A stretch of 64,000 bases of DNA from Sphingomonadales bacterium (GCA_017302615.1 JAFLDB010000013.1:1-64000), one strand, 5' to 3'. Counted from the first letter of the stretch, positions 7,942 to 17,154 are shown. A program made the numbers and translations. Notes: generated from the letters alone by a model not told the origin.

Positions 7942-10332
7942 CTAGGCGGGCAGGAAGCCAAGTTCGTAAACCATCGGTCGCAGCTTGTCGCCAAGTGCCT
8001 TGTAGGCCGCCTTGAACGGGTCGAAGTCGGTTAGCTCGTTATCACCATAGGCTTCCAGCGCGCGGCGCACCTGATACCAGCCTGCATCAGCCCGGTTCAG
8101 CTTGTATTCCTGCCTGATCTTGTTCGGGAAGCTGGTGGCGTGGAAGCGCTGGAACAGCTTGCGGCCTTCGTCGAGCACGGCTTGGGCTTCAGACGAGAAG
8201 GCCATGCCCGCCATGTAGCGCACCATGAAATCGCTCTCGAACCGCGCCTTCGCGCCCACTTCCGCTTCGGTGAAGGGAATGAAGTGATTGGTGAGGCTCC
8301 AGTCGCGATCGTTCCATTCCAACCCATCGGCACCTGCCGTCAGGTTGCTGCCGTTGAACAGCATCCAGACGAGGCAATCGGACTTGAACTCCTCGGATAG
8401 CGATTGCGAAGGTTGCAGGAACTGGTCGCGGTCGTTGAGCCAGGTTGGTTTGATCAGGCGTCGGACGGAGAAGACGATGGCGGCTTGCCAGAGGTTCTCG
8501 GGCAAAATGTAGACGCCGCCCCCATTGCCCCCGGTGTAAATCGACGATGTAATCAAGGTCTCGATAGCGGAGTGCTGAAGGTCGTTGTTGCTCGCGTAAA
8601 GGTATCCGAGCGCGCCAGACCTTTTTCGCTTCGGGCGTGGGTTTTTCGAAACCTTCAGCGCATTCGATAACGGCAAAGCTGGGCCGCCGTCTGGCGGCGT
8701 TTTGTCCATCCAAAGATTCAAAAGTTCGTTCGTTGGTCTCGCAACATATAGCTTTTCGCCAACGAGATTTCCGAAGCGGTCAAATGCCCCAACAGGTGCT
8801 TCCGAAATCGGCACCTGCTGGCGTGTGTCCCAGATAAGGAACCCGATTGGGAAATCGCCGTCCAATCCATCAAACGCCCGACTATGAACGACGAAGCCAT
8901 CAAGAAAGTTCGCTTGCCAGACTCTCCGAAACTTCTCAAAATTCGGCGCGTTGACGTACTTGAGGGTACTGAACATGGCGAGCGTTGCCTTAGGCAGCTC
9001 GTACCGAATGCGAACGAGAAACTGCGTGAAAAGCTCCTTGCTTGAGTAACCGAGGTTCATCTCGCGCATCCAGCCGTTTACGCGCGTCTTTTCGACCCCG
9101 ATCTTGTTTTCATCGCCCCGCGCAATGCCCGACCCGCTTTCCGCATAAGGCGGATTGATCAGCACCAAAATCGGCTTCGCGCCCTTCTTGCCGTCGCGCG
9201 CATCGGCAATCGCCTGGCGCAGCGGCTCCGGCAACTTTCCCGACAGATCGTAATCGATCTCGCCAAAATCGGTCACATCGTCGTTCAGGTAATCGTACTG
9301 GAAAATCTCCGCCCCGGCGAAAGCCGGGTTGCTGCGCATGATCGTCACATCTTCCTGATCGAGCGTAGACATGAAGACATTGCGCAGGTTGCTGTGCTTG
9401 GCTTCCAGATTGCCGACGCCAGCGCACATATCCCAGACGATATACTTTTGCTGCCAGTCCGCGCCCAGTGTGGCGGCAAGCTGATCATAGGCTTTGTCGA
9501 CGATGTGCAGCGGGGTGTAGAACGCGCCCTTAAACTTCTGGTCGTCCATCGGCAGCAGACTGTCGCGCCGTTCGAGCAGGTAGTGCCGGTGCTTCTGCTC
9601 CGGCGGGCGGTGGTAGATGTTCCAGAAATTGCGATAGCCGCGCTCGCTGGCCAATTCATATTGCTCGGCCCCGAGGATGAACACCGGCTTGTCGCCGCTG
9701 AACAGCAGGCGGGCGGGCAGGTTGCGCATCGCCTCGTTGCGGCCGTCGTGCATGATGTCGGCAAAGAACAGGACGGCATAATCCGCCTCGCGCTTTACCC
9801 CGAGTTCCACGCCGACCATCGCCACCCACTTGTCAAACACCTGCCGCAGGTTGTCGGGTGTGATCGGGGTGCGGATGATCCGCCCTTCCCGCACGGCATT
9901 CTTGCCAGCCTTGATAAACTCGGCCTCGTATCCGTCGATCTGATACAGCACGAAATGTGTCTCGATGACCGGGGCAATCTGCGCCGCCAGCGCCTTGTCT
10001 GCGGCCGACCCGGATTTGGGCCACTGGATTGCTTTGTCCTCAAGGATCGGCATCGCGTGCTCGGTCGCCATGAGCGCCGCCTTTTCGCGGTCGATCACGC
10101 ACAGGAAGCCGGGGATCGCTTCGCCGCGTTTGCGCGCTGCCCGTACGTAGGTCAGCAATTGCGCGAACATCAGCAGCGGCGGAGTGGGGGCCTCCTTGGC
10201 CTCGAACCAGATTTCGGGCGTCTGGATATCGACCAGCCCCTTGAATACGCCCTTTAGGCCCAGCGCCTTGATGTAGGCGTCCTTGACGTCTTCCTCGGTG
10301 CGGGCGCGCTGAAGTTCTTCAAGCAGGCTCAC
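7942..10332 (-). CDS. DNA adenine-N6 methyltransferase, candidate fused restriction enzyme (type IIG-like)
   Basis: This 796-aa protein is probably a restriction-modification enzyme. Motif X-like KGAFYTP is at 268-274, motif I DMCAGVGNLE at 301-310 (S-adenosylmethionine binding), and motif IV NPPY at 393-396, which marks N6-adenine methylation. The C-terminal ~350 residues would be the target-recognition region. The first ~180 residues contain VDIQTPEIWFEAKEA, with D35 and an E44-x-K46 pair, the spacing of a PD-(D/E)xK nuclease. This would make it a single-chain type IIG enzyme. The start codon is GTG with no strong binding site. No separate restriction or specificity gene lies beside it. The alternative is a solitary methyltransferase with an inactive N-domain. 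Confidence 0.8.
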   Translation of the reverse strand: MSLLEELQRARTEEDVKDAYIKALGLKGVFKGLVDIQTPEIWFEAKEAPTPPLLMFAQLLTYVRAARKRGEAIPGFLCVIDREKAALMATEHAMPILEDKAIQWPKSGSAADKALAAQIAPVIETHFVLYQIDGYEAEFIKAGKNAVREGRIIRTPITPDNLRQVFDKWVAMVGVELGVKREADYAVLFFADIMHDGRNEAMRNLPARLLFSGDKPVFILGAEQYELASERGYRNFWNIYHRPPEQKHRHYLLERRDSLLPMDDQKFKGAFYTPLHIVDKAYDQLAATLGADWQQKYIVWDMCAGVGNLEAKHSNLRNVFMSTLDQEDVTIMRSNPAFAGAEIFQYDYLNDDVTDFGEIDYDLSGKLPEPLRQAIADARDGKKGAKPILVLINPPYAESGSGIARGDENKIGVEKTRVNGWMREMNLGYSSKELFTQFLVRIRYELPKATLAMFSTLKYVNAPNFEKFRRVWQANFLDGFVVHSRAFDGLDGDFPIGFLIWDTRQQVPISEAPVGAFDRFGNLVGEKLYVARPTNELLNLWMDKTPPDGGPALPLSNALKVSKNPRPKRKRSGALGYLYASNNDLQHSAIETLITSSIYTGGNGGGVYILPENLWQAAIVFSVRRLIKPTWLNDRDQFLQPSQSLSEEFKSDCLVWMLFNGSNLTAGADGLEWNDRDWSLTNHFIPFTEAEVGAKARFESDFMVRYMAGMAFSSEAQAVLDEGRKLFQRFHATSFPNKIRQEYKLNRADAGWYQVRRALEAYGDNELTDFDPFKAAYKALGDKLRPMVYELGFLPA

Positions 10333-10769
10333 GCTTGGGCCACCACTTTTTCGCTAAAACAGAGCCGGTTGGTCATTTCGGGACTTTGGCAAGACCCGGC
10401 TTGCGGCGCAAGGGCTGCGCTGGCATAATCCCGCCCGGATGCAGCATCGCTCTGCCGGCCTGTAACCGGTTCGCTTTCGGACGTTAGGGCGAGGGGCATC
10501 CACCCTGTTTTGCCGGGCCACCCTTGCCTCATGGCCGCCCCCCCCACAAACCATTTTCCTACACGCCCCCGCTTCGCCTATCCTGCGCCTCCACAGGGGA
10601 ATCCAACATTTCAGCAGGAAAGGGCCTCCCCTTGGCTCGCAGGAACAATGATGGGGCCAAGCCCCCACCCCCAACCCCCTCCCCAACAGCTCGCAGCGAA
10701 GATCGGGATCAAACGCGCGGGCCCCTCCGCCGCCTTGCAGGCGGTCCCCCTCACCGGTCCGGGGAGGAA
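10333..10769. other. Intergenic region without a supported gene
   Basis: Frames here are proline- and arginine-rich and look non-coding. A 16-mer, CAAACCATTTTCCTAC (10547-10562), recurs exactly at 53665-53680, and TTTTCCTACAC also appears at 2416-2426, so the spacer carries a dispersed sequence. A GGGGAATCCAACATT stretch near 10597 loosely resembles the rpsL promoter-box spacer. Confidence 0.4.
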
Positions 10770-11378
10770 TTGCAATGCGCTTCGGTCCGGCCGTGGAAGC
10801 GGACCAGCCGCACCGCCTTTGCCGATCTGCCGCCGGAGCCGGGCGATCCGCTGCTATCCTTCGCGCCCTATCTGCACCGTGCGCCGCGGCGCAATTCGAT
10901 CACGCCGGACCGGCAGCGGGACTTTATCGCCATGCTGGCCGCGACGGGCATCGTCACCCAGGCCGCGCGGCATATCGGGGCTTCGCTGGAGGCGCTTTAC
11001 CGGCTGCGCAACCAGCCGGGGGCCGAGGGCTTTGCCGCGGCATGGGAAGCGGCGATCGACCGGGGCATGGCGCGGCTGGAGGATTGCGCGCTGGAGCGGG
11101 CGATCCTGGGCGAGGAGCGGCCGATCGTGCGCGGCGGCGAAGTGATCGGCACCTGGCGCTGGCACAATTCCGCGCTGCTGATGTTCCTGCTGCGCCAGCG
11201 GCGGAGCAAGCGGTATCGTTATCACACCGCCTTCTATGCGCCTTCGGACCTGCCGGGCGGGGACGAGGATGACGATCCGACGCTGTGGGCCGATTTCGAC
11301 GCGAAGCTCGACCGCCATCTGGCCGGGGAAGCGGTCTGGGGCCGGGACAGTGACGATGCGCCCGACGAGGCGGACTAG
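10770..11378 (+). CDS. HTH protein resembling phage terminase small subunit, start uncertain
   Basis: The conserved part begins at RTAFADLPPEPGDPLLSF and continues through ITPDRQRDFIAMLAATGIVTQAARHIGASLEALYRLRN. That is a DNA-binding HTH of the type found in terminase small subunits and related regulators. A basic region (LLRQRRSKRYRYH) and an acidic tail follow. No good in-frame start exists. TTG at 10770 overlaps a GGGGAGGA site, and the only in-frame ATG (10524) would add 80 low-complexity residues. An ATG at 10775 with perfect spacing from GGGGAGGA is in a different frame, so a small indel at the N-terminus is possible. No other phage genes are nearby. Confidence 0.6.
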   Translation: MQCASVRPWKRTSRTAFADLPPEPGDPLLSFAPYLHRAPRRNSITPDRQRDFIAMLAATGIVTQAARHIGASLEALYRLRNQPGAEGFAAAWEAAIDRGMARLEDCALERAILGEERPIVRGGEVIGTWRWHNSALLMFLLRQRRSKRYRYHTAFYAPSDLPGGDEDDDPTLWADFDAKLDRHLAGEAVWGRDSDDAPDEAD

Positions 11379-12007
11379 AGCTTGAAGCTGGGCCGCTCGG
11401 CCAGCTTGGCGCGCCAGGCGGCGATGGCGGGGCGGCCTTCGTTCACGTCCACCTTGATCCAGCCGGCAAAGTCCAGCGCGACGCCGGCGGTGATGTCGGC
11501 CAGGCTGAAGCGGTCTGTCGCCACCCAGTCGCGCCCCAGCATGTGGCGTTCGAAGCGGTCCAGAAAGTCGAGCAGGCGGGCGCGGCCGCGTTCGGCCAGT
11601 TCCGGGATCTGGGCATAGTTGACCGGCCCCGGCAGGGCGCGGTCCTTCATCCCGCGTGCGGTGTTGCGCAGCACTTCGGCGATGGCCATGAAGCATTCGC
11701 CCTCGATCCTGCTGTTCCAGCTGGCGACCTGCGCCTTTTCCAGCGGCGTGGTGCCGAGCAGCGGCGGATCGGGCTGCACCGCTTCGGCCCAGGCGGCGAT
11801 GCCGGCATTGTCGGTCAGCACGGCGCCATCCTCCAGCACCAGCGCCGGGACCGTGCAGGCCGGGTTGATGGCGCGGAACTCTGCCGAAAGCTGCTCGCCC
11901 TTGGCAAGGTCCACCTGGCGGACCTCGTGGGCGATGCCCTTCTCAGCGAGGACGATCCGCGCGCGGCGCGGGCTGGGGGCGGTGGTGCAATCGTAGAAGG
12001 TGAGCAT
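11375..12007 (-). CDS. Glutathione S-transferase family protein
   Basis: This 210-aa cytosolic GST has the N-terminal thioredoxin-like fold (MLTFYDCTTAPSPRRARIVL; NPACTVPALVLEDG with the cis-proline; a D-N before the helical domain replaces the usual E/D-S). The all-helical C-terminal domain with DRFSLADIT follows. GSTs conjugate or reduce electrophiles using glutathione. The start at 12007 is chosen because the 12 codons upstream are not conserved-looking. Its stop codon overlaps that of the convergent HTH gene in a shared CTAG. Confidence 0.85.
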   Translation of the reverse strand: MLTFYDCTTAPSPRRARIVLAEKGIAHEVRQVDLAKGEQLSAEFRAINPACTVPALVLEDGAVLTDNAGIAAWAEAVQPDPPLLGTTPLEKAQVASWNSRIEGECFMAIAEVLRNTARGMKDRALPGPVNYAQIPELAERGRARLLDFLDRFERHMLGRDWVATDRFSLADITAGVALDFAGWIKVDVNEGRPAIAAWRAKLAERPSFKL

Positions 12008-12072
12008 GGGAAGGATGGTGCCTGCGCGCGGGCCGGAAGACAACTCCCCCCGGTTGACGTTACGGAAAGCTA

Positions 12073-12100
12073 TTGACTCCGGATCGTTATGTTATACTAT
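12073..12100 (+). promoter_or_regulatory. Candidate promoter of the TonB-like gene
   Basis: TTGACT (12073-12078) and TACTAT (12095-12100) are spaced 16 nt apart in an AT-rich island of otherwise GC-rich DNA. The start codon follows 75 nt downstream. An alternative -10, TATACT at 12093-12098, gives a spacer of only 14 nt. Confidence 0.5.
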
Positions 12101-12174
12101 CACATTTATTCCACGGTCGCCCCGGTGCGACTCGGGAAACGGGCCACCGGGCGACCCAACGAAGGAGGGATGCC

Positions 12175-12858
12175 ATGGCCTATGCCGATACCAACACCAC
12201 CACCCGCAAGCTGGGCGCCGGCGCGGCGGTCCTGCTGATCGAGGGCGGACTGGCCGCCGCGCTGATCGTGGGGCTGGCGACGAGTTATACGGTAAAGACC
12301 GATCGCAACCCGATCGCTGTCAACGTGCCCCTGCCCAAGCCCTCACCCCCGCCGCCGGTCGATGTGCAGCCGGTGGCCAAGGACAATAAGCCCAGCGTGA
12401 TCGACCGGCCCGATACGCGGATCAAGTTGCCGCCGATCGATGCCGGGCCGGTGACCGTGGTGGAAATTCCGGTGAGCGGCGGGGCCGGCACGTCCGGGCT
12501 GGGCGATGCGGTGTTCCCCGATCCCACGCCTTCGCCCACCACCACGCCGCCGCTGTTCAAGCCCCGCGCCGCCGCGCCCAAGGGCAAGTGGCAGGCCTGG
12601 GTTTCGACCAACGACTATCCCGCCCGCGACCTGCGCGAAGGGAACCAGGGCACCACCCGCTACCGGCTGAGCATCGATAGTGCCGGGCGGGTCAGCGATT
12701 GCACGATCACGGCCAGCAGCGGCCATCCCGGGCTGGACCGCGCGACCTGCGCCGCGGTGCGCAGCCGCGCCCGGTTCGAACCCGCCACCGACCAGACCGG
12801 GGCGCGGGTGCCGGGCAGCTTTGCCGGCTCGGTCACCTGGACGATCCCGCAAGATTAG
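12175..12858 (+). CDS. TonB-type energy transducer
   Basis: This 227-aa inner-membrane protein has one N-terminal transmembrane helix (GAGAAVLLIEGGLAAALIVG). A long proline-rich periplasmic linker (PLPKPSPPPPVDVQP) follows, then a C-terminal TonB-box-binding domain (YPARDLREGNQGTTRYRLSIDSAG ... LDRATCAAVRSRARFEPA). Such proteins, with ExbB/ExbD, transmit proton-motive force to outer-membrane receptors. GAAGGAGG just upstream fixes the start. No exbB or exbD gene is adjacent, so it is likely an orphan transducer sharing a remote ExbBD pair. Confidence 0.9.
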   Translation: MAYADTNTTTRKLGAGAAVLLIEGGLAAALIVGLATSYTVKTDRNPIAVNVPLPKPSPPPPVDVQPVAKDNKPSVIDRPDTRIKLPPIDAGPVTVVEIPVSGGAGTSGLGDAVFPDPTPSPTTTPPLFKPRAAAPKGKWQAWVSTNDYPARDLREGNQGTTRYRLSIDSAGRVSDCTITASSGHPGLDRATCAAVRSRARFEPATDQTGARVPGSFAGSVTWTIPQD

Positions 12859-12941
12859 GCTCCGGGCCGCAGCCCACCCCCTCACCCGATCTTAACCCCC
12901 ATCTGCTATCGCGCGGGGGAATCGAGTGAGGGGGTTTTCCC

Positions 12942-13793
12942 ATGCAGCCGTCCATTTTTCCGCCCGAAACCCGCGAGGCCTTTGCCGCGGCCTATCCGGC
13001 CCGCCCGGTCAAGCTGACGCACGGCCTGCTGGGCCACCCGCTCCTCACCCTGGACGCGCTGGCCAGGCTGGCCGAGGCGCTGCCGGAGCACGAGATCGAG
13101 TACAATCCCGGCACGCTCCCCATCGGGATCCGCCCGGAGGACGTGCCGAAAAGCGATCTGACCGTAACCGAGACGATCCGCAGCATCGGCCAGGCCGGAT
13201 CGTGGGTCGCACTGAAGCGGATCGAGAAGGTGCCGGCCTACCGCGAACTGCTGCACGAGGTGCTGGGCCAGCTGCGCGATATCGTCGAGCCGCGCACCGG
13301 GCAGATGATGCAGCTGGAAGGCTTCATCTTCATCACATCGCCGGGATCGGTCACGCCGTTCCACTTCGACCCGGAACACAACATCCTGCTGCAGGTGATG
13401 GGCCACAAGACCATGACCCTGTTCCCGGTGGAGGACGAGGCGATGTTCTCGGCCGAGATCCACGAGCGCTATCACCTTGGGCTGCATCACCGGAACCTGA
13501 GCTGGTACGATGCCTATGCCGAAAAGGGCAGCGCGATCCACATCGGCCCGGGCGAGGCGATCCACGTGCCGGTCAAGGCGCCGCACTGGGTCCAGAACGG
13601 GGACGAGCCATCGGTCTCGCTGTCGATCACCTGGCGTTCGGACTGGTCCTATGCCGAAGCGGATGCGCGGGCCTTCAACCACATGCTGCGCAAGATCGGC
13701 CTGTCCCCCGCCAGCCCTGCCCCCTTCCCGGCCCGCAACCTGGCGAAGGCGCTCGCCTGGCGCGCGGTCCGCAAGCTGAAGGGCGCGGCCTGA
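12942..13793 (+). CDS. Cupin-like/JmjC-domain protein
   Basis: This 283-aa protein contains an iron-binding HxD motif (PFHFDPEHN, H141 and D143) followed by IHIGPGEAIHVPVKAPHWVQNG with a second histidine at 208. This is the layout of a JmjC/cupin-8 2-oxoglutarate-dependent oxygenase. Homologues are often labelled transcriptional regulators or hydroxylases of ribosomal or arginine residues. The natural substrate cannot be told from sequence. A run of G residues 8-12 nt before the ATG is the likely binding site. It stands alone and converges with the transglutaminase gene. Confidence 0.75.
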   Translation: MQPSIFPPETREAFAAAYPARPVKLTHGLLGHPLLTLDALARLAEALPEHEIEYNPGTLPIGIRPEDVPKSDLTVTETIRSIGQAGSWVALKRIEKVPAYRELLHEVLGQLRDIVEPRTGQMMQLEGFIFITSPGSVTPFHFDPEHNILLQVMGHKTMTLFPVEDEAMFSAEIHERYHLGLHHRNLSWYDAYAEKGSAIHIGPGEAIHVPVKAPHWVQNGDEPSVSLSITWRSDWSYAEADARAFNHMLRKIGLSPASPAPFPARNLAKALAWRAVRKLKGAA

Positions 13794-13796
13794 AGC

Positions 13797-15914
13797 CTAG
13801 CGCCCGGCGCTGCGGGCCTTCTCGCGCGGTTTGGCCTTGGCGGCCTGTTCGGCTGCATCGGCCTTGCGGGTCTGTTCCAGTTCCGCCTCGGTCGGGGTGT
13901 AGTTGTTGGGCGCACGGATGAACACGCCGGCACTGGCGATCTCGACCATTTCGGAGCGGGTCCGCTGGGCGCGGGCGGCGGGCAGTTCCGGGGCGAGCGC
14001 GCGGGTTTCGGCCTCCATCGTCACCACCCCGTCCTTCAGCGAGACCGTACGGCGGAAGCGGTAGAGATCGCCCACCGTCCGGTCGAGCGGCTCCGCCCCC
14101 TGCAGTCGGAAACCCTTGCCGCCGTGGGGCAGAACGATCGAGACTTTCGAGGACCACCAGTCCGGATAGCGGAAGGCAAAGGGAGCATCGGCGCTGACCC
14201 CGCCTTCGCGGGCGATGTCCAACCGCCAGCCCAGCCGCGATCGGTCCACCTCGTACCAGCGGGTGCCAAGATCGGCCATCCATTCCATCTGCGCCGTGCC
14301 CTGCATGGTCAGAACGAAATCGCCAGTCTCGGGATCGGTATGGGTCGCTACCTTGCCGGGGGTGATCGCGGCAAAGCCCTCGCGCCACAGCTTGCGCAGC
14401 TCGCGCGAGCGTTCGGCCTGCGAAAACCCGGCGAAACGCTGCCGCACGTCAGAGGCAAAGGCCCCGGTAAAGCGCATTTCCGCCGTGACCGGAGCCGGCA
14501 CGTCGAGCCCCTTGCTGGCATCGATGCTGAGCGTGACCGAACTGGCCGGCCGCTCCAGCGCCGGCGCGGCCATCGCCACCAGCCCGTCGCCCTTGGCCGA
14601 GATCGGCAGGCCATAGCCGTAATTGGGCACTTCCAGCCGGTCGAGCCGGTCATCGCCCAGCCGGGTGCCGTCGAGATAATAGGTCTTCCCGCCGATCTTC
14701 GCCTCGACAATCACGTGATCGAAGGCTTCCATCGAAGGCAGCCGGGTGCCAACCAGATCGCCCTGCTCGGTATGGACCAGCACCGGCCGCGCCTCGATCC
14801 CCAGTTCGGTCAGCAGCGCGATCAGCAGCACGGTCTTGCCCTTGCAATCACCGAACCGCCGGGCCCAGGTCTGGTCAGCGCTGGCCGGCACGAAACCGCC
14901 CGCGTTCATCCCCAGGAACAGGTAGCGGACCTGGTCCTGCACCAAGGCCAGCGCCAGTTCGGTGCGCTTGACCGGATCGGGCGTGGCCGCGGCAATCCGC
15001 GCCGCTTCGGCCTTCAGCGGGCTATTCGGAGCCAGCGTCGCGGCGCGGGCGTAAAGCGGCGCGAACAGGCGCGACACGCCCTGCCAGTCCTTGAACTGGG
15101 TCACTTCGATCGCATTGACGATCGAGAAACGCTGCGGAGCGCCTTCGGGCGCGCGCGGCGCCGTGGTGTTCCAGGCTTCGGCGACCAGCTCGGTGCCCTG
15201 CTGGGTTTTCCTGATCTTGGGCTGCAGGATGCCGGGATAGGCCCGCCATTGCATCGGCTTGGTCTTGTCCCACAGCATCCGCACCCGGAACCGGCCGAAA
15301 GTGGCGCCATCGGCCGGGCCGGTGAGATACTCGGAAAAGCCCTGCATCGCGGGATCGTGGCGTTCGATCGAATAGGCCAGTTCGACCACGTCGCCGACCC
15401 GCAGGTCCTCCGGCTGGAGTGTCGCGGTCAGCCGCCCGTCGAGCATGGCGCTTTCCATCCGGGTTTCGCGCTGGATCACTTTCAGCTGGCTGCCATCGCC
15501 CAGCAGGTCGATCGGCTGGCCATCGCGCAGCACGCGGTAGTGGTGGATGGTCAGCGTTTCCAGGCTGGGATCCCAGTCCACCTTGAGCGATCCGGAATCG
15601 AGCCCGTGGGCCGTGCCGATGATCCAGGCCGTGCCGTAATAGGTAATCTCGCCCTTGTCGGTAAACTTGACCTGGACATCGCCCAGCAGGTCGATCGTCG
15701 CCGCGCCATCGGCATCGCTGGGCGGTTTGGGCAGCGGGATCACATCAACCCAGCCCGGCGGCGGAGCAACCAGCGGGCGCGGCAGCGCGCTGGCCGCCGG
15801 GCCGGACGGCACGGTGGCAGGGGCCGGCCCAGCGGGAACGGTCGGCGGCAGTGTGGCCGCGACCAGCGCCGGGCACAGCGCGGCAAGCAGGGCCTGTTTG
15901 GCGAATTTCAGCAT
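13797..15914 (-). CDS. Secreted DUF3857 plus transglutaminase-like protein
   Basis: This 705-aa exported protein has a signal peptide (MLKFAKQALLAALCPALVAA) and a Pro/Ala-rich linker. An N-terminal DUF3857-type beta domain covers roughly residues 60-270. The transglutaminase-like core has a plausible catalytic triad of C357 (RFGDCKGKT), H400 (AFDHVIVE) and D415 (YYLDGT). A C-terminal beta-rich domain ends in a Lys/Ala-rich tail. The family is abundant in the periplasm or outer membrane of Sphingomonadales and Bacteroidetes, but substrates are mostly unknown. Confidence 0.85.
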   Translation of the reverse strand: MLKFAKQALLAALCPALVAATLPPTVPAGPAPATVPSGPAASALPRPLVAPPPGWVDVIPLPKPPSDADGAATIDLLGDVQVKFTDKGEITYYGTAWIIGTAHGLDSGSLKVDWDPSLETLTIHHYRVLRDGQPIDLLGDGSQLKVIQRETRMESAMLDGRLTATLQPEDLRVGDVVELAYSIERHDPAMQGFSEYLTGPADGATFGRFRVRMLWDKTKPMQWRAYPGILQPKIRKTQQGTELVAEAWNTTAPRAPEGAPQRFSIVNAIEVTQFKDWQGVSRLFAPLYARAATLAPNSPLKAEAARIAAATPDPVKRTELALALVQDQVRYLFLGMNAGGFVPASADQTWARRFGDCKGKTVLLIALLTELGIEARPVLVHTEQGDLVGTRLPSMEAFDHVIVEAKIGGKTYYLDGTRLGDDRLDRLEVPNYGYGLPISAKGDGLVAMAAPALERPASSVTLSIDASKGLDVPAPVTAEMRFTGAFASDVRQRFAGFSQAERSRELRKLWREGFAAITPGKVATHTDPETGDFVLTMQGTAQMEWMADLGTRWYEVDRSRLGWRLDIAREGGVSADAPFAFRYPDWWSSKVSIVLPHGGKGFRLQGAEPLDRTVGDLYRFRRTVSLKDGVVTMEAETRALAPELPAARAQRTRSEMVEIASAGVFIRAPNNYTPTEAELEQTRKADAAEQAAKAKPREKARSAGR

Positions 15915-15960
15915 CGCTGAAAGGCTTACGGATTTCGCCTGCGGAGTCGAGAGGGAGAAA

Positions 15961-16809
15961 TCACCCTTGCGGCGGCATGACCCGGGTCAGGAAGGCGATC
16001 ACCGCGGCGTTGAACTCGTCGTTCTTGTCGCCGGCCACCATGTGCCCGGCCCCGCGAATGTCCGCGATTTCCAGGTGCGGAATGCGGCGGCGGAGGTCTT
16101 CCACCCCGTCATCGTCGACGATGTCGCTTTTCATGCCGCGCACCAGCAGGGTCGGCACCCGGTCGGTCCAGTCGGCCGCGTCCATCATGTTGAGCAACAG
16201 ATTGGGATCGCCGCGCGGACTTTCCATCCAGCGCGGATCCCAGTGCCAGCGCCAGCGGCCATCGTCGCCCTGCCGCAAGTTCTTGTTGAGGCCCGAAAGG
16301 TCCTTGGGCCGCGGCCGGTCGGGGTAATAGGCGGCGATCGCGTCGGCGGCCTGTTCCAGGCTGGCAAAGCCATCGGGATTGGCAGTCATGAAGGCGGTGA
16401 TCTTGGCCACGCCCTTCTGGCTCATCTTGGGGACGATATCGACCAGCACGATCGCGGCGGGGTCCAGCCCGCGCGAGGCTGCGACCATCGCCGTGATCCC
16501 GCCCAGCGAGGCCCCGACCAGCGCCATGGGCCGCGATCCATGGGCGGCCACGGCGGCGAGATCGTCGGCCCGGGCCTCAAGGCTGTAATCGGCATCGGGT
16601 GACCAGTCGCTGTCGCCATGGCCGCGCAGGTCATAGTTGATCGCGTAGTATCCGGCTTCGGCCAGCTGGTGCTCGGCCTTGTCCCACGAATGGCGGGTCT
16701 GCCCGCCGCCATGACCCAGCACAACGGTGGGCGCGCCGCGCCTTCCGGCCACGTCGGCGGCAATCGAGACGCCTGGAGCAACGGGCACGCGGATGGTTTC
16801 GGTCTGCAT
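15961..16809 (-). CDS. Alpha/beta hydrolase
   Basis: This 282-aa protein has the alpha/beta-hydrolase fold signature: oxyanion HGGG (33-36), nucleophile elbow GASLGG with S101, an acidic residue in SDIVDDDGVED, and the catalytic histidine in GAGHMVAGD. The substrate is unknown; the family covers esterases, peroxidase-like enzymes and epoxide hydrolases. It is a single gene with no signal peptide. Confidence 0.88.
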   Translation of the reverse strand: MQTETIRVPVAPGVSIAADVAGRRGAPTVVLGHGGGQTRHSWDKAEHQLAEAGYYAINYDLRGHGDSDWSPDADYSLEARADDLAAVAAHGSRPMALVGASLGGITAMVAASRGLDPAAIVLVDIVPKMSQKGVAKITAFMTANPDGFASLEQAADAIAAYYPDRPRPKDLSGLNKNLRQGDDGRWRWHWDPRWMESPRGDPNLLLNMMDAADWTDRVPTLLVRGMKSDIVDDDGVEDLRRRIPHLEIADIRGAGHMVAGDKNDEFNAAVIAFLTRVMPPQG

Positions 16810-16871
16810 GGCCCGACTTGAGCCGCGCGCGCGGGCCGGGTCAAGCAGGAATTTAACCGGGCGGTTAATTC

Positions 16872-16971
16872 CCCGATTTCGTCATGGCGAGGAGCGCAGC
16901 GACGACGCAATCCAGAGCGAGACTCTCCGCTGCTCAGGATTGCTTGGCTTCGCTCGCAATGACGAAATCGG
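16872..16971. repeat. Dispersed inverted-repeat element
   Basis: A ~100-nt imperfect inverted repeat begins CCGATTTCGTCATGGCGAGG and ends in the complementary CGCAATGACGAAATCGG. The inner arms GCAATCC/GGATTGC also pair. The form is that of the REP-like dispersed elements seen in alphaproteobacterial intergenic regions. It lies between the hydrolase and rubredoxin genes and could form a long stem in RNA or single-stranded DNA. Confidence 0.75.
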
Positions 16972-16976
16972 AAGCC

Positions 16977-17141
16977 TCACTCCTCCAGCAGGTCGAAATC
17001 GTCCTTCTCGGTCCCGCAGTCGGGACAATACCAGTCCTCGGGAATGTCCTCGAACCGGGTGCCGGGGGCGATGCCGTCTTCGGGCAGGCCCAGCGCCTCG
17101 TCATAGATCAGCCCGCAGTTGCGGCACTTCCACTTGCGCAT
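16977..17141 (-). CDS. Rubredoxin
   Basis: This 54-residue protein, [20 protein letters not shown] followed by [23 protein letters not shown], is a one-iron rubredoxin. Two CxxC pairs (C6/C9 and C39/C42) hold the Fe(Cys)4 site, and the W/Y/F core residues are present. It transfers single electrons. GGAGG lies 5 nt before the ATG, and only 13 nt separate it from the stop codon of the upstream P450 gene, so the two are cotranscribed. Rubredoxins usually serve AlkB-type alkane hydroxylases or oxygen/peroxide reductases. Pairing with a P450 is unusual. Confidence 0.92.
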   Translation of the reverse strand: MRKWKCRNCGLIYDEALGLPEDGIAPGTRFEDIPEDWYCPDCGTEKDDFDLLEE

Positions 17142-17154
17142 GGCAGCCTCCGGC

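Noticed and set aside
10524..10769. N-terminal extension of the terminase-like protein
   Set aside because: The 82 extra residues are low-complexity Pro/Arg and correspond to intergenic sequence with dispersed repeats.
10775..11272. 165-residue forward frame with a perfect Shine-Dalgarno
   Set aside because: Its sequence is alanine/glycine/histidine-rich shadow of the conserved HTH protein read in another frame; only the start site is of interest.
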